From contig NOUX01000012.1 in NCBI GenBank assembly GCA_002245855.1, forward strand, positions 1 to 64,000: a stretch of 64,000 nucleotides of DNA. Direction: 5' to 3'. The notes beneath the pieces were generated by a model. The model made no database searches. It was not told where the DNA came from and worked only from the letters and a program-made list of their open reading frames with translations. A program made the translations under genes and the position numbers. Numbering within the stretch: the stretch's first letter is position 1; each line of letters opens with the position of its first letter. Shown piece after piece: positions 17,990-27,779 of this stretch. This DNA is from Sphingobacterium cellulitidis (GTDB taxonomy: Bacteria; Bacteroidota; Bacteroidia; Sphingobacteriales; Sphingobacteriaceae).

Positions 17990-19327
17990 TTACATCCCAC
18001 TTCTCCCATATATATCCATCGGTAAACTAAAGTCTCTGCGATAGAGAACTGTTCTTTTAGCTTTATCTGTAAGATCTTTTCTAACCTTACTTTTTGAGGC
18101 CTGTTTTATTATCGCAGAAAGCAATGGATCATTAATATCACCAAAGGGATACAATGCAGATCCTGAGAACTCATCTACAACAATATTAGGTTGGAGTCCT
18201 TTACTATAATCGCCTTTGCCCTGACTGTTATAGAGTTTATAAACCAGGGGTTGGAGAATCCATTTATAGTTTTCGGGCCCACTAACTTCGTTAGGAGAAC
18301 TAATGCTCATACTTGCCATATCTTTACCCATGCTAACTTCACCGACTTGAACAACGTTGAGATAAGGTCTTAGGTTATTGATCAGAAGTTCAGAGGAGGA
18401 TGCTGTTTGTTTAGTGCTGAGGATGTATATCTTGGAAAAATCGAGGCTATTAGATTTAACTTCTTGTGATTTAAACGAATAACCATCAGGCTGTTCTGCT
18501 AAAGATTGAGAAAATGTTTTTTGAATTCGACCTACTTTTGAATTGCCATGAAGTTTAATAAATTCAGAATCCGGAGTAACCTTACTCAGTAACATTGAAC
18601 AGAAAGATGCGAATGAAACTTGCCCTCCAGGATTATAACGTAAGTCCAAAATAAGATCCTGAATACCTTCCGATTTAAATTTCTGAACCTCTTTGATCAA
18701 ATCATAAGCGCCGGCAAAATTAAAATGAGAAATATACAGATAACCATATTTATGCCGGTTAACATCAATAATTTTGGATTCATAAAGAATTGGCCGAGCA
18801 ATATATGCCGAAGCCAAAGAAAACTGCTTTCCATCTCTCCTTGTCAGAACTAAAAGATTTGATTTTAAGAGCTTATCTACTGAACTGTTAATATTATTAT
18901 GAAGCGTTATATCGTTTATTTTTAATAAAGTATCACCTCTGCATAAGCCCTGTTCATCAGCTTGAGATCCAGGGACAACCAATGTTACAATAGAACTGAT
19001 GACAGAATTTTTTTGATGTTGAATAAAATCAAATCCGAAACTAGTCTCGAAACTCAGCTGATAGCTGTCGGTATTTTGATTCTGGATAAGAGCAGAAAAA
19101 TGATCTTCAGCTATTAATAAGCTAGAAAAATAAGAAATGGGTTGCTCTTCATTCTGTCTGTATCCAGGCATTTTATCCTGCCAGAAGTAATAATGTTTCA
19201 TGCTATTCCAAATCCACTTGTTAACGGCCATATTAGAGCCAACAGGTAGAATAGGATCCTTCTTTTTACAAGAATTAAAAAAGAATAGCATTAAGAATGC
19301 TACTATAAAATATGTGCAGAATTTCAT
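17990..19327 (-). CDS. S41-family (C-terminal processing type) peptidase lipoprotein
   Basis: The 445-residue protein has a lipoprotein signal (FFFNSCKKK, Cys 20), a PDZ-like region (about residues 115-165, GSQADEQGLCRGDTLLKIND) and the S41 catalytic domain: LDLRYNPGGQ (about 227-236), TASSSELLI with the nucleophile Ser (about 310), and the general-base Lys in MGKDMAS (about 335). The Ser-Lys spacing of about 25 fits tail-specific proteases. It should act at the cell envelope. It stands alone between debris and the divergent sigma gene at 19708, with about 380 bp between them. Confidence 0.9.
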   Translation of the reverse strand: MKFCTYFIVAFLMLFFFNSCKKKDPILPVGSNMAVNKWIWNSMKHYYFWQDKMPGYRQNEEQPISYFSSLLIAEDHFSALIQNQNTDSYQLSFETSFGFDFIQHQKNSVISSIVTLVVPGSQADEQGLCRGDTLLKINDITLHNNINSSVDKLLKSNLLVLTRRDGKQFSLASAYIARPILYESKIIDVNRHKYGYLYISHFNFAGAYDLIKEVQKFKSEGIQDLILDLRYNPGGQVSFASFCSMLLSKVTPDSEFIKLHGNSKVGRIQKTFSQSLAEQPDGYSFKSQEVKSNSLDFSKIYILSTKQTASSSELLINNLRPYLNVVQVGEVSMGKDMASMSISSPNEVSGPENYKWILQPLVYKLYNSQGKGDYSKGLQPNIVVDEFSGSALYPFGDINDPLLSAIIKQASKSKVRKDLTDKAKRTVLYRRDFSLPMDIYGRSGM

Positions 19328-19659
19328 GGGAATAAATTTAAAAATAAATAAGGATAGAAAATTCGATCGATTATAGAATATATCAATTTAATATGGAATT
19401 TTTGAATACCAAACAGTGCAATAACAAATAATTAACTTGAATTTCACACTAAGTTAGAAGAGAAAAGAAAGAAATTAAACTCGATCCTTATTCGTTGAGT
19501 GATCAACATGTCCCGAGATAACATCCTGTAAATTATAAGATGAAGCCTGAAAGTTTATTGATATTATTTGTTAGCAGATATAGAAATAAAATAGATGCAC
19601 AGGATTTATTTGTTTCTTCTTCGTAGATTTTTAATCAGAAGTAAACTGGTTTATTAACA

Positions 19660-19687
19660 TTGGGTTAATATTGAAGGTCTATATTTG
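19660..19687 (+). promoter_or_regulatory. Bacteroidota promoter TTG-N17-TATATTTG upstream of the second sigma gene
   Basis: TTG at 19660-19662 and TATATTTG at 19680-19687 are separated by 17 bases, a good match to the -33/-7 consensus of Bacteroidota. Transcription would start about 15 bases before the ATG at 19708. Confidence 0.6.
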
Positions 19688-19707
19688 AATTCCAAACTTC
19701 AACCTGT

Positions 19708-20307
19708 ATGATTGAAATGAGAAATAATTTGCAATTACTTATCAAGGAAAATAGTCAAGATGCCTATACCGAGATCTACAATGAGTTTGCTGATGAGCTT
19801 TACTTACACGCATTGAAAAGAGTTAAAGATGCTGATGTGGCTGAAGATATTTTACAAGAGCTCTTTATTGAGTTTTGGGATAGGCGATCTTCTTTAGATA
19901 TCACATTAGATTTAAGGAAGTATTTATTTGGTGCGATCAAATTTAAAATTATTGATCACTTCAATAAATTGAAATCGAAGTCCGAAAATATGAACTCGCT
20001 CGCAGAACATTTACAGCGACATGCTCAGCAAAACCCCGATCACCTAAATACCTACATAGCTTTAGAAAAAATTGTAGACTCAGAACTCCAGAAAATGTCC
20101 AGCAATATGCGAGAAATCTTATTGATGAGATGGGAAAAATATAGCATTCAATATATTGCTGAGAAATTGAACCTATCGGAACAAACCGTAAAAAATAATT
20201 TTTCTGAAGCAAATAAAAGATTAAAGAAAAAACTATTAGACAATGATAACCAGTTAGATATATCGTTGATAATTAGTTTTATTTCCATCTTTCTAATGAA
20301 TAGATAA
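19708..20307 (+). CDS. ECF RNA polymerase sigma factor (FecI-like)
   Basis: The 199-residue protein has region 2 (YNEFADELYLHALKRVKDADVAEDILQELFIEFW, about residues 23-57) and region 4 (SELQKMSSNMREILLMRWEKYSIQYIAEKLNLSEQTVKNNF). It should be released by the FecR protein encoded 105 bp downstream and transcribe the TonB-receptor operon. ATG 19708 fits the promoter just upstream. Sequence similarity to the sigma factor at 4775 is limited to the family motifs, so they are separate systems rather than a recent duplication. Confidence 0.9.
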   Translation: MIEMRNNLQLLIKENSQDAYTEIYNEFADELYLHALKRVKDADVAEDILQELFIEFWDRRSSLDITLDLRKYLFGAIKFKIIDHFNKLKSKSENMNSLAEHLQRHAQQNPDHLNTYIALEKIVDSELQKMSSNMREILLMRWEKYSIQYIAEKLNLSEQTVKNNFSEANKRLKKKLLDNDNQLDISLIISFISIFLMNR

Positions 20308-20412
20308 GTTCGCCAATTATACCAGTTTACAAATTATTCATAAAGACTTAACAATTCCTTGAAGTACTTTTTCTCTTTTTTGAAGACTTACTATTAAAGA
20401 AGTCAAAATAAA

Positions 20413-21387
20413 ATGAAAGAAAAAGTCTTACAAATATTATTGAGACGATATATAAAATCAGAAATAACGGAGAAGGAATCTGAGCTCTTGGATAGCTGGT
20501 ATGATTCTTTTGAAGATGTAGAAGTACCGGGTATTTCCGCCAGCAAGAAATCATTTTTACAGCAACAATTATTAGAAGAAATTGCACTTCAAAATAAATT
20601 GCTTAGAAAGCAGAGAATTAGAAGAATCTGTTTTCAGATCAGTAAAATTGCGGCCTGCTTAATGGTTTGTTTTGGAGGTTACTATTTTTACAATAAAGAG
20701 CAGCATTCAGAAAAAGAAAAAGCTTCATTAGCAGAAATCAATCAAATTCAGTATTACGAAACTAAAGTGGGAGAACGCTCCAGGGTAGATCTTCCAGATG
20801 GTACAAGTATCACCTTAAATCCTAAGAGTAAAATTCAAGTTAATCTTAACGAGTTCAACAAAATAAAGAGGACCATAGTCTTATTACGAGGAGATGTGTT
20901 TTTTCAGGTTAAAAGAGATGCCACAAAACCTTTTATAGTTCAGGCAGAAGATATAAATACCCAGGTGTTGGGAACCTCATTTATGGTGAGTTCATATCCA
21001 GAATTGCCAATACAAAAAATCTCTGTTTATACAGGATTAGTGAAAGTATCGAAAGGCAGAGAAGAATTAGGGAGATTAAAAAAGGGAAAAGAGCTCCTTT
21101 TCAACAAAGATCAACAGCTTAGTCAAGTAAGAAACTTTGTTCCAGGTAACCAACAGGATAGAGAATACGGAAGATTATTATTGAAGCAGGTAACTTTTGA
21201 GGAATTGGCCGTACAGTTCAATAATTATTTCGGAGTAGAGTTAGGTACCGAATCAAAGAAAATTAAAAATCAGCACTATACCATCCCATTGGATAAAAAG
21301 AAATCGGTAGAAGAGATGCTAAAGGTGGTTGCCGAATTGCATCATAATCAATTTAGAAAGGAGGGAGATATAGTGATATTTTACTAA
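20413..21387 (+). CDS. FecR-family anti-sigma factor/signal transducer
   Basis: The 324-residue protein has cytoplasmic helices (about residues 1-70), one transmembrane segment (about 76-93, ISKIAACLMVCFGGYYFY), a periplasmic FecR domain (about 115-220, VDLPDGTSITLNPKSKIQVN and PFIVQAEDINTQVLGTSF) and a C-terminal DUF4974-like domain (about 255-324, VTFEELAVQFNNYFGVELG). It links the STN domain of the receptor encoded next to the upstream sigma factor. It is shorter than the FecR at 5410, mainly in the linker after the membrane segment. Confidence 0.9.
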   Translation: MKEKVLQILLRRYIKSEITEKESELLDSWYDSFEDVEVPGISASKKSFLQQQLLEEIALQNKLLRKQRIRRICFQISKIAACLMVCFGGYYFYNKEQHSEKEKASLAEINQIQYYETKVGERSRVDLPDGTSITLNPKSKIQVNLNEFNKIKRTIVLLRGDVFFQVKRDATKPFIVQAEDINTQVLGTSFMVSSYPELPIQKISVYTGLVKVSKGREELGRLKKGKELLFNKDQQLSQVRNFVPGNQQDREYGRLLLKQVTFEELAVQFNNYFGVELGTESKKIKNQHYTIPLDKKKSVEEMLKVVAELHHNQFRKEGDIVIFY

Positions 21388-21405
21388 AAGAAGGCAATAA
21401 AAAAA

Positions 21406-21429
21406 GGCCAATGACTGCCATCATTGACC
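21406..21429. promoter_or_regulatory. Hairpin in the FecR-receptor gap
   Basis: GGCCAATGA and TCATTGACC form a 9-bp stem with one mismatch, preceded by seven A. On the minus strand it would look like a terminator (stem then T-run). On the plus strand it has no T-run and may shape the leader of the receptor mRNA. Confidence 0.35.
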
Positions 21430-21502
21430 TGGAGACAAAAGTTAACCTTTTATCATTTATGAATTAAAAACCAGTAAAAGAATTTAAAACATATACAAAT
21501 TT

Positions 21503-24500
21503 ATGGATTTCCATTCACAATATTTTAAAATGTTCATGAGAACAGCAGTAATTATTTATAGTATCATCTTTAGCCTGACGGGGACCTTGCTAGCTCATCC
21601 AACCATGGGGCAGCTGTTAAGCAAGAAAGTCAGTATAGATAATGGATCAAACAAGCTTTCTGATTTATTAACCGAGTTAGAAAATAAAAATATTCCCTTG
21701 GTATATGATGCCAACGAGATTAATTTAAAGAATAGCAAAATCCGGTCGAAGACCTATCAAAATCAAACCTTAAAATCAGTATTAGATTTTTCACTAAAAG
21801 GCAGCCGTATAGGTTATAAAGAAGTGAATGGATATATACTCCTGGAGAAAGTAGCAGTACAACAGCCGGGACGTTTGAGTGGGAAAATCATTGATGAACG
21901 CGGTAATCCACTAGCACAAGCGTCCATCCGTCTGTTAGGGACCAATCAGGTAACCCAATCTTCTGTGGACGGATCTTATTCCTTTTCATTAGCAGCAGGA
22001 ACCTACAATCTACAGGTTAGTTATGTATCACATCAAACCCAACAGATTTCACATATTCAAATTAAAGCGGGAGAATTAACCCGATTAAATGTATCGATGA
22101 AAGAAAGTAGTTCGGCTATTGAGGCCGTGACTGTAAAGACAACATTTAAGAAAGCGTCCGTAGCTGGATTATATGCTACCCAAAAGAATGCGGCTACAGT
22201 AACCGATGGAATTTCAGCAGAACAGATTGCCAGAACACCGGACAATGATATGGGTCAGGTGCTAAAAAGAGTAACGGGACTGACAACAGTAGATAATCGC
22301 TCAGTGGTTGTTCGTGGTATGTCCGATCGGTATAATCAAGCGCAATTGGATGGGGTTTCCTTACCAAGTACTTCACAGAGCAGAAGAGATTTTGCCTTTG
22401 ATATTATTCCGACAGAAATGGTAAGCTCGGTAGTGGTCAATAAAACCGCTACACCGGATATGTCATCAGAATTTTCAGGAGGACAGGTTTCAATTAACAC
22501 TTTAGATATTCCAGAGAAGAATTTTACAACGATACAAGTCGGAACAGGCAGCAATTCACAAACCTTAGGAAAGGATTTTTATAGATTAGGTGAAAGACAT
22601 AATTCAGAATATTTTGGGTTTGAGAGCAAAAGTGCAAAAATGCCCGAAGGAATTCAAGTATGGTCAATACAGCCAGAAGCTTCTTCGATTGATGCTATCC
22701 CTCTTGGGGAAAATACAAATCCGGAGATTAAAGATTTGCCGTTGCAAAATCAATTTCCAAACGGTTTGAAATACTCAGATTTGGATGCTGTAGCACAAAG
22801 TAAAAAATTAAATCCAGATGCTTTAAAGTTTTATAAATATAAAGGAAATCTAAATCAAAATATCAGACTAGCATTAGGCCGGGTTTATGATCTTGAAAAT
22901 AACATGAAGTTTGGTTTTTCAGCAAGTGGAAACTTTAGGAATGAACAAAATATAGTCCAGTTTAATAATGTCAGAGGAGCTTTATCAGGGTTTAATTATA
23001 TGGATAGTACTGGATTTGCACTTAATGGAGCTGGAACATCCTATAAGTTCAATAGTAGTATGGGCTTGGTAGCGAATTTAGGTTTACAGGGAGGTAAATT
23101 TAAAGTTTCATTAAAAAATATGTATGCAAAGACTTTTGCAGATAATTATAATGAAGCTATTAGGGCAACTTATGAAGATTTCAGATATGGACCTGTTAAA
23201 GAACAATATCAATTACCAGAAGGGGTTTCTTTACAACAACATCAGCTTGTAGGTGAATATCAATTACCGTGGAATATAAAGGTAGATGGGATGTTCACCA
23301 TCAATAAAATTAAACAGCAGATTTTAGATGAAAGAAGATTTAGATATACTATTACAACAAGTATTGACGGTGTAAACTATTTTCAATCCCCGAATTTATT
23401 TAATCCAGCTTCTTTGGTTAATGCAGTATTAAGTAATGATTCGAGAATGTGGACACATATTGATGAGACAGATTATAATTGGGGACTCAATTTCACAAAG
23501 AATTTTAAATCTAATGACTTTTTAAGTACAGTTTTGAAATTAGGTTATCAAGGTGTTCAAAAAGATAGAAGTTTAGATGTGTTGAGAATGTTACCAGCTC
23601 ATGCCTCTTTTGATAAGACAATGCCTGGAGAGAAATTACCTGCACCTGAAATTATGTCTACTTATGATCAAGTTCTTTCTTTAGATAATATAGGGTTTGA
23701 CAATTATAAGGCATATTACTATGCAGAAAATACAGGAGGAAGAGTTTCAGATGGTAAAATGAATTCGCACGCTGCCTACCTTATGTTTGATCAAAGATTT
23801 TGGAACAGACTAAGGTTGGTTTATGGTGCTCGTTTGGAGTTTTTTGATTTAAATAATCAACAAGAAAACCAAATTACAAAACAATGGGGGGCTGATGCTT
23901 TGGATAATCCTTATTACAGTTATATGAAAGCTATAACTCATAATCAAACTAGGATTTTACCCTCGATCAATGCAACCTATAATATTACAGATAAGTTAAA
24001 TTTCCGTGCATCATATTCGCAAACAGCTATCCGCCCTGACTTTAGAGAGACAGGCCTCTTTGCATTTTATTCTTATGAACTAGATGGTTATATATCAGGA
24101 GATCAGGTTCAAACTACAATAGTGGATAATACAGATTTAAGATTAGAATGGTATCCTAGTCCAGGTGAGATAGTTTCGATTACTGGATATTATAAGTATT
24201 TGGATAAACCTATTGAATTGATTCAATATCAGGTTAACAGTAAATATTATAAATATGCAAATATGGAATCGGCAACAAACTTAGGTTTAGAAATGGAAGT
24301 TCGTAAAAACTTAAGTTTTATTGCAGATCAGGCTTGGTTATCAGATTTTTTCGTCTCCGCAAACGGGACCCTATTAAAATCAAATGTAAAAGTCTTATCT
24401 GCTTATGATTATAAATTAGTTGATGGAAACGAATCCGCAGAACGAGTTCAATTAAGACAAGAGGGACAAGATCGTCCATTATTAGGGCAGTCTCCTTGGT

Positions 24501-24895
24501 TAATTAACTTGGGTTTAGGTTATTGGGGGGAGAAGTTTGGGATCACGGCTTCGTACAATCATAGGGGGTATAGAACAAATTTAACTGCCATAAATCTTTA
24601 TAATGTAGAATTCGAATTGGCGCCTAGACAACTAGATTTTCAACTGTATGGTCGATTCTTAAAGAAGAAAATGGAAGTGAAATTTAATCTGGCAAATCTA
24701 TTAAATGATTGGACAAGGTATTATAGAAATGAACTATTGCTAAGTGAGAAAGAAATTAAGGATTTGCAAAAAGAAGGGAAAAAGAGTTCAAGTATTGGGA
24801 ATGTAAAATATAACAAAAATGATAAGGGAGATGTCATTCTTTATCAAAGAAGGGATGGACGAAGATATGGACTATCTGTGTCATACAATTTTTAA
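21503..24895 (+). CDS. TonB-dependent outer-membrane receptor with STN and carboxypeptidase-regulatory-like domains
   Basis: The 1130-residue protein has an export signal (about residues 10-36), an STN domain (about 45-112, KLSDLLTELENKNIPLVYDA), a carboxypeptidase-regulatory-like domain (about 122-205, GRLSGKIIDERGNPLAQASI), a plug (about 225-325, VVRGMSDRYNQAQLDGVSLP and SSEFSGGQVSI) and a barrel ending RRYGLSVSYNF. It lacks the SusC signature and has no SusD partner, so it belongs to the FecA-like or general TonB receptor group. The STN domain lets it signal to FecR. The partner lipoproteins downstream probably help binding at the surface. The ligand is unknown. Confidence 0.9.
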   Translation: MDFHSQYFKMFMRTAVIIYSIIFSLTGTLLAHPTMGQLLSKKVSIDNGSNKLSDLLTELENKNIPLVYDANEINLKNSKIRSKTYQNQTLKSVLDFSLKGSRIGYKEVNGYILLEKVAVQQPGRLSGKIIDERGNPLAQASIRLLGTNQVTQSSVDGSYSFSLAAGTYNLQVSYVSHQTQQISHIQIKAGELTRLNVSMKESSSAIEAVTVKTTFKKASVAGLYATQKNAATVTDGISAEQIARTPDNDMGQVLKRVTGLTTVDNRSVVVRGMSDRYNQAQLDGVSLPSTSQSRRDFAFDIIPTEMVSSVVVNKTATPDMSSEFSGGQVSINTLDIPEKNFTTIQVGTGSNSQTLGKDFYRLGERHNSEYFGFESKSAKMPEGIQVWSIQPEASSIDAIPLGENTNPEIKDLPLQNQFPNGLKYSDLDAVAQSKKLNPDALKFYKYKGNLNQNIRLALGRVYDLENNMKFGFSASGNFRNEQNIVQFNNVRGALSGFNYMDSTGFALNGAGTSYKFNSSMGLVANLGLQGGKFKVSLKNMYAKTFADNYNEAIRATYEDFRYGPVKEQYQLPEGVSLQQHQLVGEYQLPWNIKVDGMFTINKIKQQILDERRFRYTITTSIDGVNYFQSPNLFNPASLVNAVLSNDSRMWTHIDETDYNWGLNFTKNFKSNDFLSTVLKLGYQGVQKDRSLDVLRMLPAHASFDKTMPGEKLPAPEIMSTYDQVLSLDNIGFDNYKAYYYAENTGGRVSDGKMNSHAAYLMFDQRFWNRLRLVYGARLEFFDLNNQQENQITKQWGADALDNPYYSYMKAITHNQTRILPSINATYNITDKLNFRASYSQTAIRPDFRETGLFAFYSYELDGYISGDQVQTTIVDNTDLRLEWYPSPGEIVSITGYYKYLDKPIELIQYQVNSKYYKYANMESATNLGLEMEVRKNLSFIADQAWLSDFFVSANGTLLKSNVKVLSAYDYKLVDGNESAERVQLRQEGQDRPLLGQSPWLINLGLGYWGEKFGITASYNHRGYRTNLTAINLYNVEFELAPRQLDFQLYGRFLKKKMEVKFNLANLLNDWTRYYRNELLLSEKEIKDLQKEGKKSSSIGNVKYNKNDKGDVILYQRRDGRRYGLSVSYNF

Positions 24896-25119
24896 AAAAT
24901 CAAATAAAAAATATTACAATCAGCAAACGCTGAAACCATTAAAATAATAAAATAAGTTTCCATGAGTTGTCCGATAAGCATAACCAGGAAAAACAAAAGA
25001 AAGAAAAACGGTTTTAGAAAGTTGAATTGTAAAAGACTGAACTGCAACGTCAATGTTGCCAACGAAGCAGCTCAGATTCGAATAATGGTGACAAAACTAA
25101 TCATTAATTATTAAAAGTC

Positions 25120-26499
25120 ATGAGAAAATTGCTCTTTTTTTCTGCACTAGGTGCGGCTCTTTTGACATCTTGTAATAAAGATGCTGCGACAATTCAGGAA
25201 AGTGGTCTTAATGCTGGATTACCAACAAAACCACATGCTACAATTCCAGTAGATGCAAATGGAATTATTAAAAAAACTTTATTATCAAAAGATACTGTAT
25301 GGAAAATTGATGGTGTTTCTTTTGTTAAACCAGGTACAACATTAACAATTCAAGCAGGAACTTTTATTGTTGCAGGTGTGACAAAACCCTATCCTGATCA
25401 AATTACTGGAGTAACTCAAAATATTAAAGGAGTATTGGTAGTTCCTAAAACAGCTAAATTAAACGCAATAGGTACTGCTGCTGAGCCAATTGTCTTTACA
25501 TCAGATAAAGCATCCGGACAACGTAATCCAGGTGATTTTGGAGGTGTAGTAATCTTAGGGAATTCTACAACTAATCAACCATTAAATACTCGTATCGAGG
25601 GTATTCCTCAGCCAGTGGGTGTTGATGTGACTTATGGTGGTTCTAATCCTGCAGATAATTCAGGTGCATTAAAATATGTACGTATAGAGTTTGCTGGTTT
25701 CAATTTAGCACAAGACAATGAAATCAATGGTTTAACATTAGGTGGTGTTGGTTCAGGCACGCAATTGGAAAATATCCAGGTTTCTTGGGGTAAAGATGAT
25801 GCTTTTGAATTCTTTGGTGGTACAGTTAATGCAAAATATCTAGTAGCTTTATCTACAGATGATGATGATTTTGATTTTGATCATGGTTATAGAGGAACTA
25901 TCCAGTATGCTTTATCATTAAAAGATCCTAATGCAACATATAGCGGATTTCCAAGCAAACCAACAGATTCAAATGGGTTGGAATCTGATAATAGTAAAGA
26001 TGGTAATCCATTTACTGACGCTACAAAATTGACTAGACCAGTGTTGAAAAACTTTACCTTTATAGGTCAGTCTAATACTACTGCCGGAACAAGACTATTG
26101 TATGGTAATCGTTGGAGAAGAAAATCTTCATTAGATATTACTAATTCAATTATTGCTGGTTACAATACTGGTGCTAGTTTTGAAGATATTTCGGCGGGTG
26201 TATTCAGTAATAACGTAGTTCATGCCTATACTGCAGCATTTAATGGAACTGCTCCAGGAACCGGAAATCAAACAAGTGTTGGAAATACTTCGACGGCTGC
26301 TGGTGATTATTTAAAATTATCTGGTGGACAAAGTATATTTTATGTTACTGGAACAGCACAGATTAACCCAGCGAATTTACGTCCTTTAGCTAATTCTCCA
26401 GCTTATGGTGATGGATCAACTACCTACAAAGGTGCATTTCATCCTACACAGGCTCCCTGGACTGTTGGTTGGACTCAATTTGCTCCAAAAACTTATTAA
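25120..26499 (+). CDS. Beta-helix-like surface lipoprotein
   Basis: The 459-residue protein has a lipobox (LLTSCNKD, Cys 18) followed by repeating short beta strands: DTVWKIDGVSFVKPGTTLTI, KGVLVVPKTAKLNAIGT, IVFTSDKASGQRNPGDFGGV, SGALKYVRIEFAGF and IQVSWGKDDAFEFFGGTVNA. This reads like a right-handed parallel beta helix. Similar Bacteroidota lipoproteins are encoded next to TonB receptors and are often given uninformative names. An Asp-rich run (STDDDDFDFDHGYRG) may bind Ca2+. It starts 224 bp after the receptor, in the same direction. A decayed copy lies at 14380-15545. Confidence 0.7.
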   Translation: MRKLLFFSALGAALLTSCNKDAATIQESGLNAGLPTKPHATIPVDANGIIKKTLLSKDTVWKIDGVSFVKPGTTLTIQAGTFIVAGVTKPYPDQITGVTQNIKGVLVVPKTAKLNAIGTAAEPIVFTSDKASGQRNPGDFGGVVILGNSTTNQPLNTRIEGIPQPVGVDVTYGGSNPADNSGALKYVRIEFAGFNLAQDNEINGLTLGGVGSGTQLENIQVSWGKDDAFEFFGGTVNAKYLVALSTDDDDFDFDHGYRGTIQYALSLKDPNATYSGFPSKPTDSNGLESDNSKDGNPFTDATKLTRPVLKNFTFIGQSNTTAGTRLLYGNRWRRKSSLDITNSIIAGYNTGASFEDISAGVFSNNVVHAYTAAFNGTAPGTGNQTSVGNTSTAAGDYLKLSGGQSIFYVTGTAQINPANLRPLANSPAYGDGSTTYKGAFHPTQAPWTVGWTQFAPKTY

Positions 26500-26525
26500 T
26501 CAAGAGTAAAAATTAATTTAATCAT

Positions 26526-26550
26526 AAGAGCAACATTCCATGTTGCTCTT
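26526..26550 (+). terminator. Hairpin AAGAGCAACAT/ATGTTGCTCTT
   Basis: A perfect 11-bp stem with a 3-base loop lies between the beta-helix lipoprotein and the next lipoprotein gene. The following bases (ATAATAATTTC) are only moderately T-rich, so partial termination or mRNA 3'-end protection is likely rather than a full stop of the operon. Confidence 0.55.
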
Positions 26551-26569
26551 ATAATAATTTCACTTAATA

Positions 26570-27409
26570 ATGATTAGAAAATTACTTTCATTTACAATAA
26601 TTCTTTGTCTCCTAACCATGATAGCTTCCTGTAAAAAAGGAGAATTAATCACCAACAATCAAAGGTTTTTAAATTTAACTTTTACATATATAAATGGGCC
26701 TGCCATAACTGGTGTTAATTATAAAGGAGATGATTTAAAGTTTGGTCTTTCAGGTTATTTGATTCCATTTGAAGATGGAGTGGATTCAGTAGATTTAATT
26801 TTAACTCTTTCTGATAGAAAAGACAAATTAAAACAAAGAGTTAAAATTGCCCCGGGTAATACAGTGTTGTATAGCTACTCTAAAAGTCCAGTTGACAGCG
26901 CTATTATTATTTCAGATAAGGGACCTTTGGATGGTCAGATTGCTCCCGAAGGAAAAATTTTAGTAAAAATGTTTAATTCAAATACACTTTTGTCACCAGA
27001 TGGAAGCCCTATCCATTTAGCTTTTTACGATGGTGTTGGTGTTTGGGATACATTTAACCCAGTGTATACTGATGAACCAGTTGATACACTATTCAATATA
27101 ACCTCTGAATTTCCAGATCAATTTTCCGTGCTAAAGAGATTAAATTATTTTCCATCAAACGGTGGAATGGAAGGTTTATGGAAGGCAAAAATATTAAAAT
27201 CTGATAAAACTCCTTTAAAAACTGAAGATGGAAAAATTATTTATGCATATCTATCCTTTCCTCAATCATTGAATACATTTATAACTTATGCTTCTGGAGA
27301 CGAGAGTAGCGTCTTATTAGATAGTTGGGATCAAAATAGCTTTTTGCCTTTTCCAGATGAGGCAGTTTCTGCTGGAACTGGTTTATTTCAAATATATTTA
27401 AGTAAGTAA
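26570..27409 (+). CDS. Lipoprotein of unknown function
   Basis: The 279-residue protein has a lipobox (MIASCKKG, Cys 21) and a body rich in short beta-strand-like stretches with Asp and Gly (for example SDKGPLDGQIAPEGKILVKM and LAFYDGVGVWDTFNPVYTDE). No known domain was recognised. Its place after the TonB receptor and the beta-helix lipoprotein suggests it is a third surface part of the same uptake system. It starts 70 bp after the previous gene, beyond a hairpin. Confidence 0.65.
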   Translation: MIRKLLSFTIILCLLTMIASCKKGELITNNQRFLNLTFTYINGPAITGVNYKGDDLKFGLSGYLIPFEDGVDSVDLILTLSDRKDKLKQRVKIAPGNTVLYSYSKSPVDSAIIISDKGPLDGQIAPEGKILVKMFNSNTLLSPDGSPIHLAFYDGVGVWDTFNPVYTDEPVDTLFNITSEFPDQFSVLKRLNYFPSNGGMEGLWKAKILKSDKTPLKTEDGKIIYAYLSFPQSLNTFITYASGDESSVLLDSWDQNSFLPFPDEAVSAGTGLFQIYLSK

Positions 27410-27424
27410 CTTAATTGAAAAACC

Positions 27425-27739
27425 ATGCGAAAAATCAATTCAGTCAAACATGCCGATTTAATTCACATTATTCGTGAGTTTGAAGAAATTCTCTCAGAGG
27501 AGAGCAGATTTGCTGAGCGTGATGCTTTGCGTGAACAAAAGGATGGTTTATCGGCACTTCATCAAGAATACCTCCAAGCCCTGATTAAACTAGAAAAGAT
27601 AATTGAAGACTATCATTACGAATCCAGAAAAATAAGGCACCTCTATGTGTCTAAGTTGTTCAGAAAATTAGGACTCAAGAAGAAACAACCTGTAAAACAT
27701 AAGATTATGGTAAAACAGGTGAACGTACTCGCGAGTTAA
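27425..27739 (+). CDS. Small coiled-coil protein of unknown function
   Basis: The 104-residue cytoplasmic protein is mostly helical and charged, with a probable coiled coil (about residues 10-75, IIREFEEILSEESRFAERDA through LIKLEKIIEDYHYESRKIR) and a basic tail (KLFRKLGLKKKQPVKHK). No signal peptide. It starts 15 bp after the lipoprotein and ends just before a strong terminator, so it is the last gene of the transcript. Its role is unknown. Confidence 0.65.
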   Translation: MRKINSVKHADLIHIIREFEEILSEESRFAERDALREQKDGLSALHQEYLQALIKLEKIIEDYHYESRKIRHLYVSKLFRKLGLKKKQPVKHKIMVKQVNVLAS

Positions 27740-27751
27740 CACGGGTGAGTG

Positions 27752-27779
27752 AAAAAACCGGAATTTCTTCCGGTTTTTT
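27752..27779 (+). terminator. Rho-independent terminator of the second TonB operon
   Basis: AAAAAACCGGAA and TTCCGGTTTTTT form a 12-bp stem around a 4-base loop, starting 13 bp after the last gene and ending in a T-run. The A-run on the other side makes it work in both directions. Confidence 0.85.

Noticed and set aside
21406..21429. Transcription terminator for FecR
   Set aside because: The stem is followed by no T-run on the plus strand; listed as a regulatory hairpin instead.
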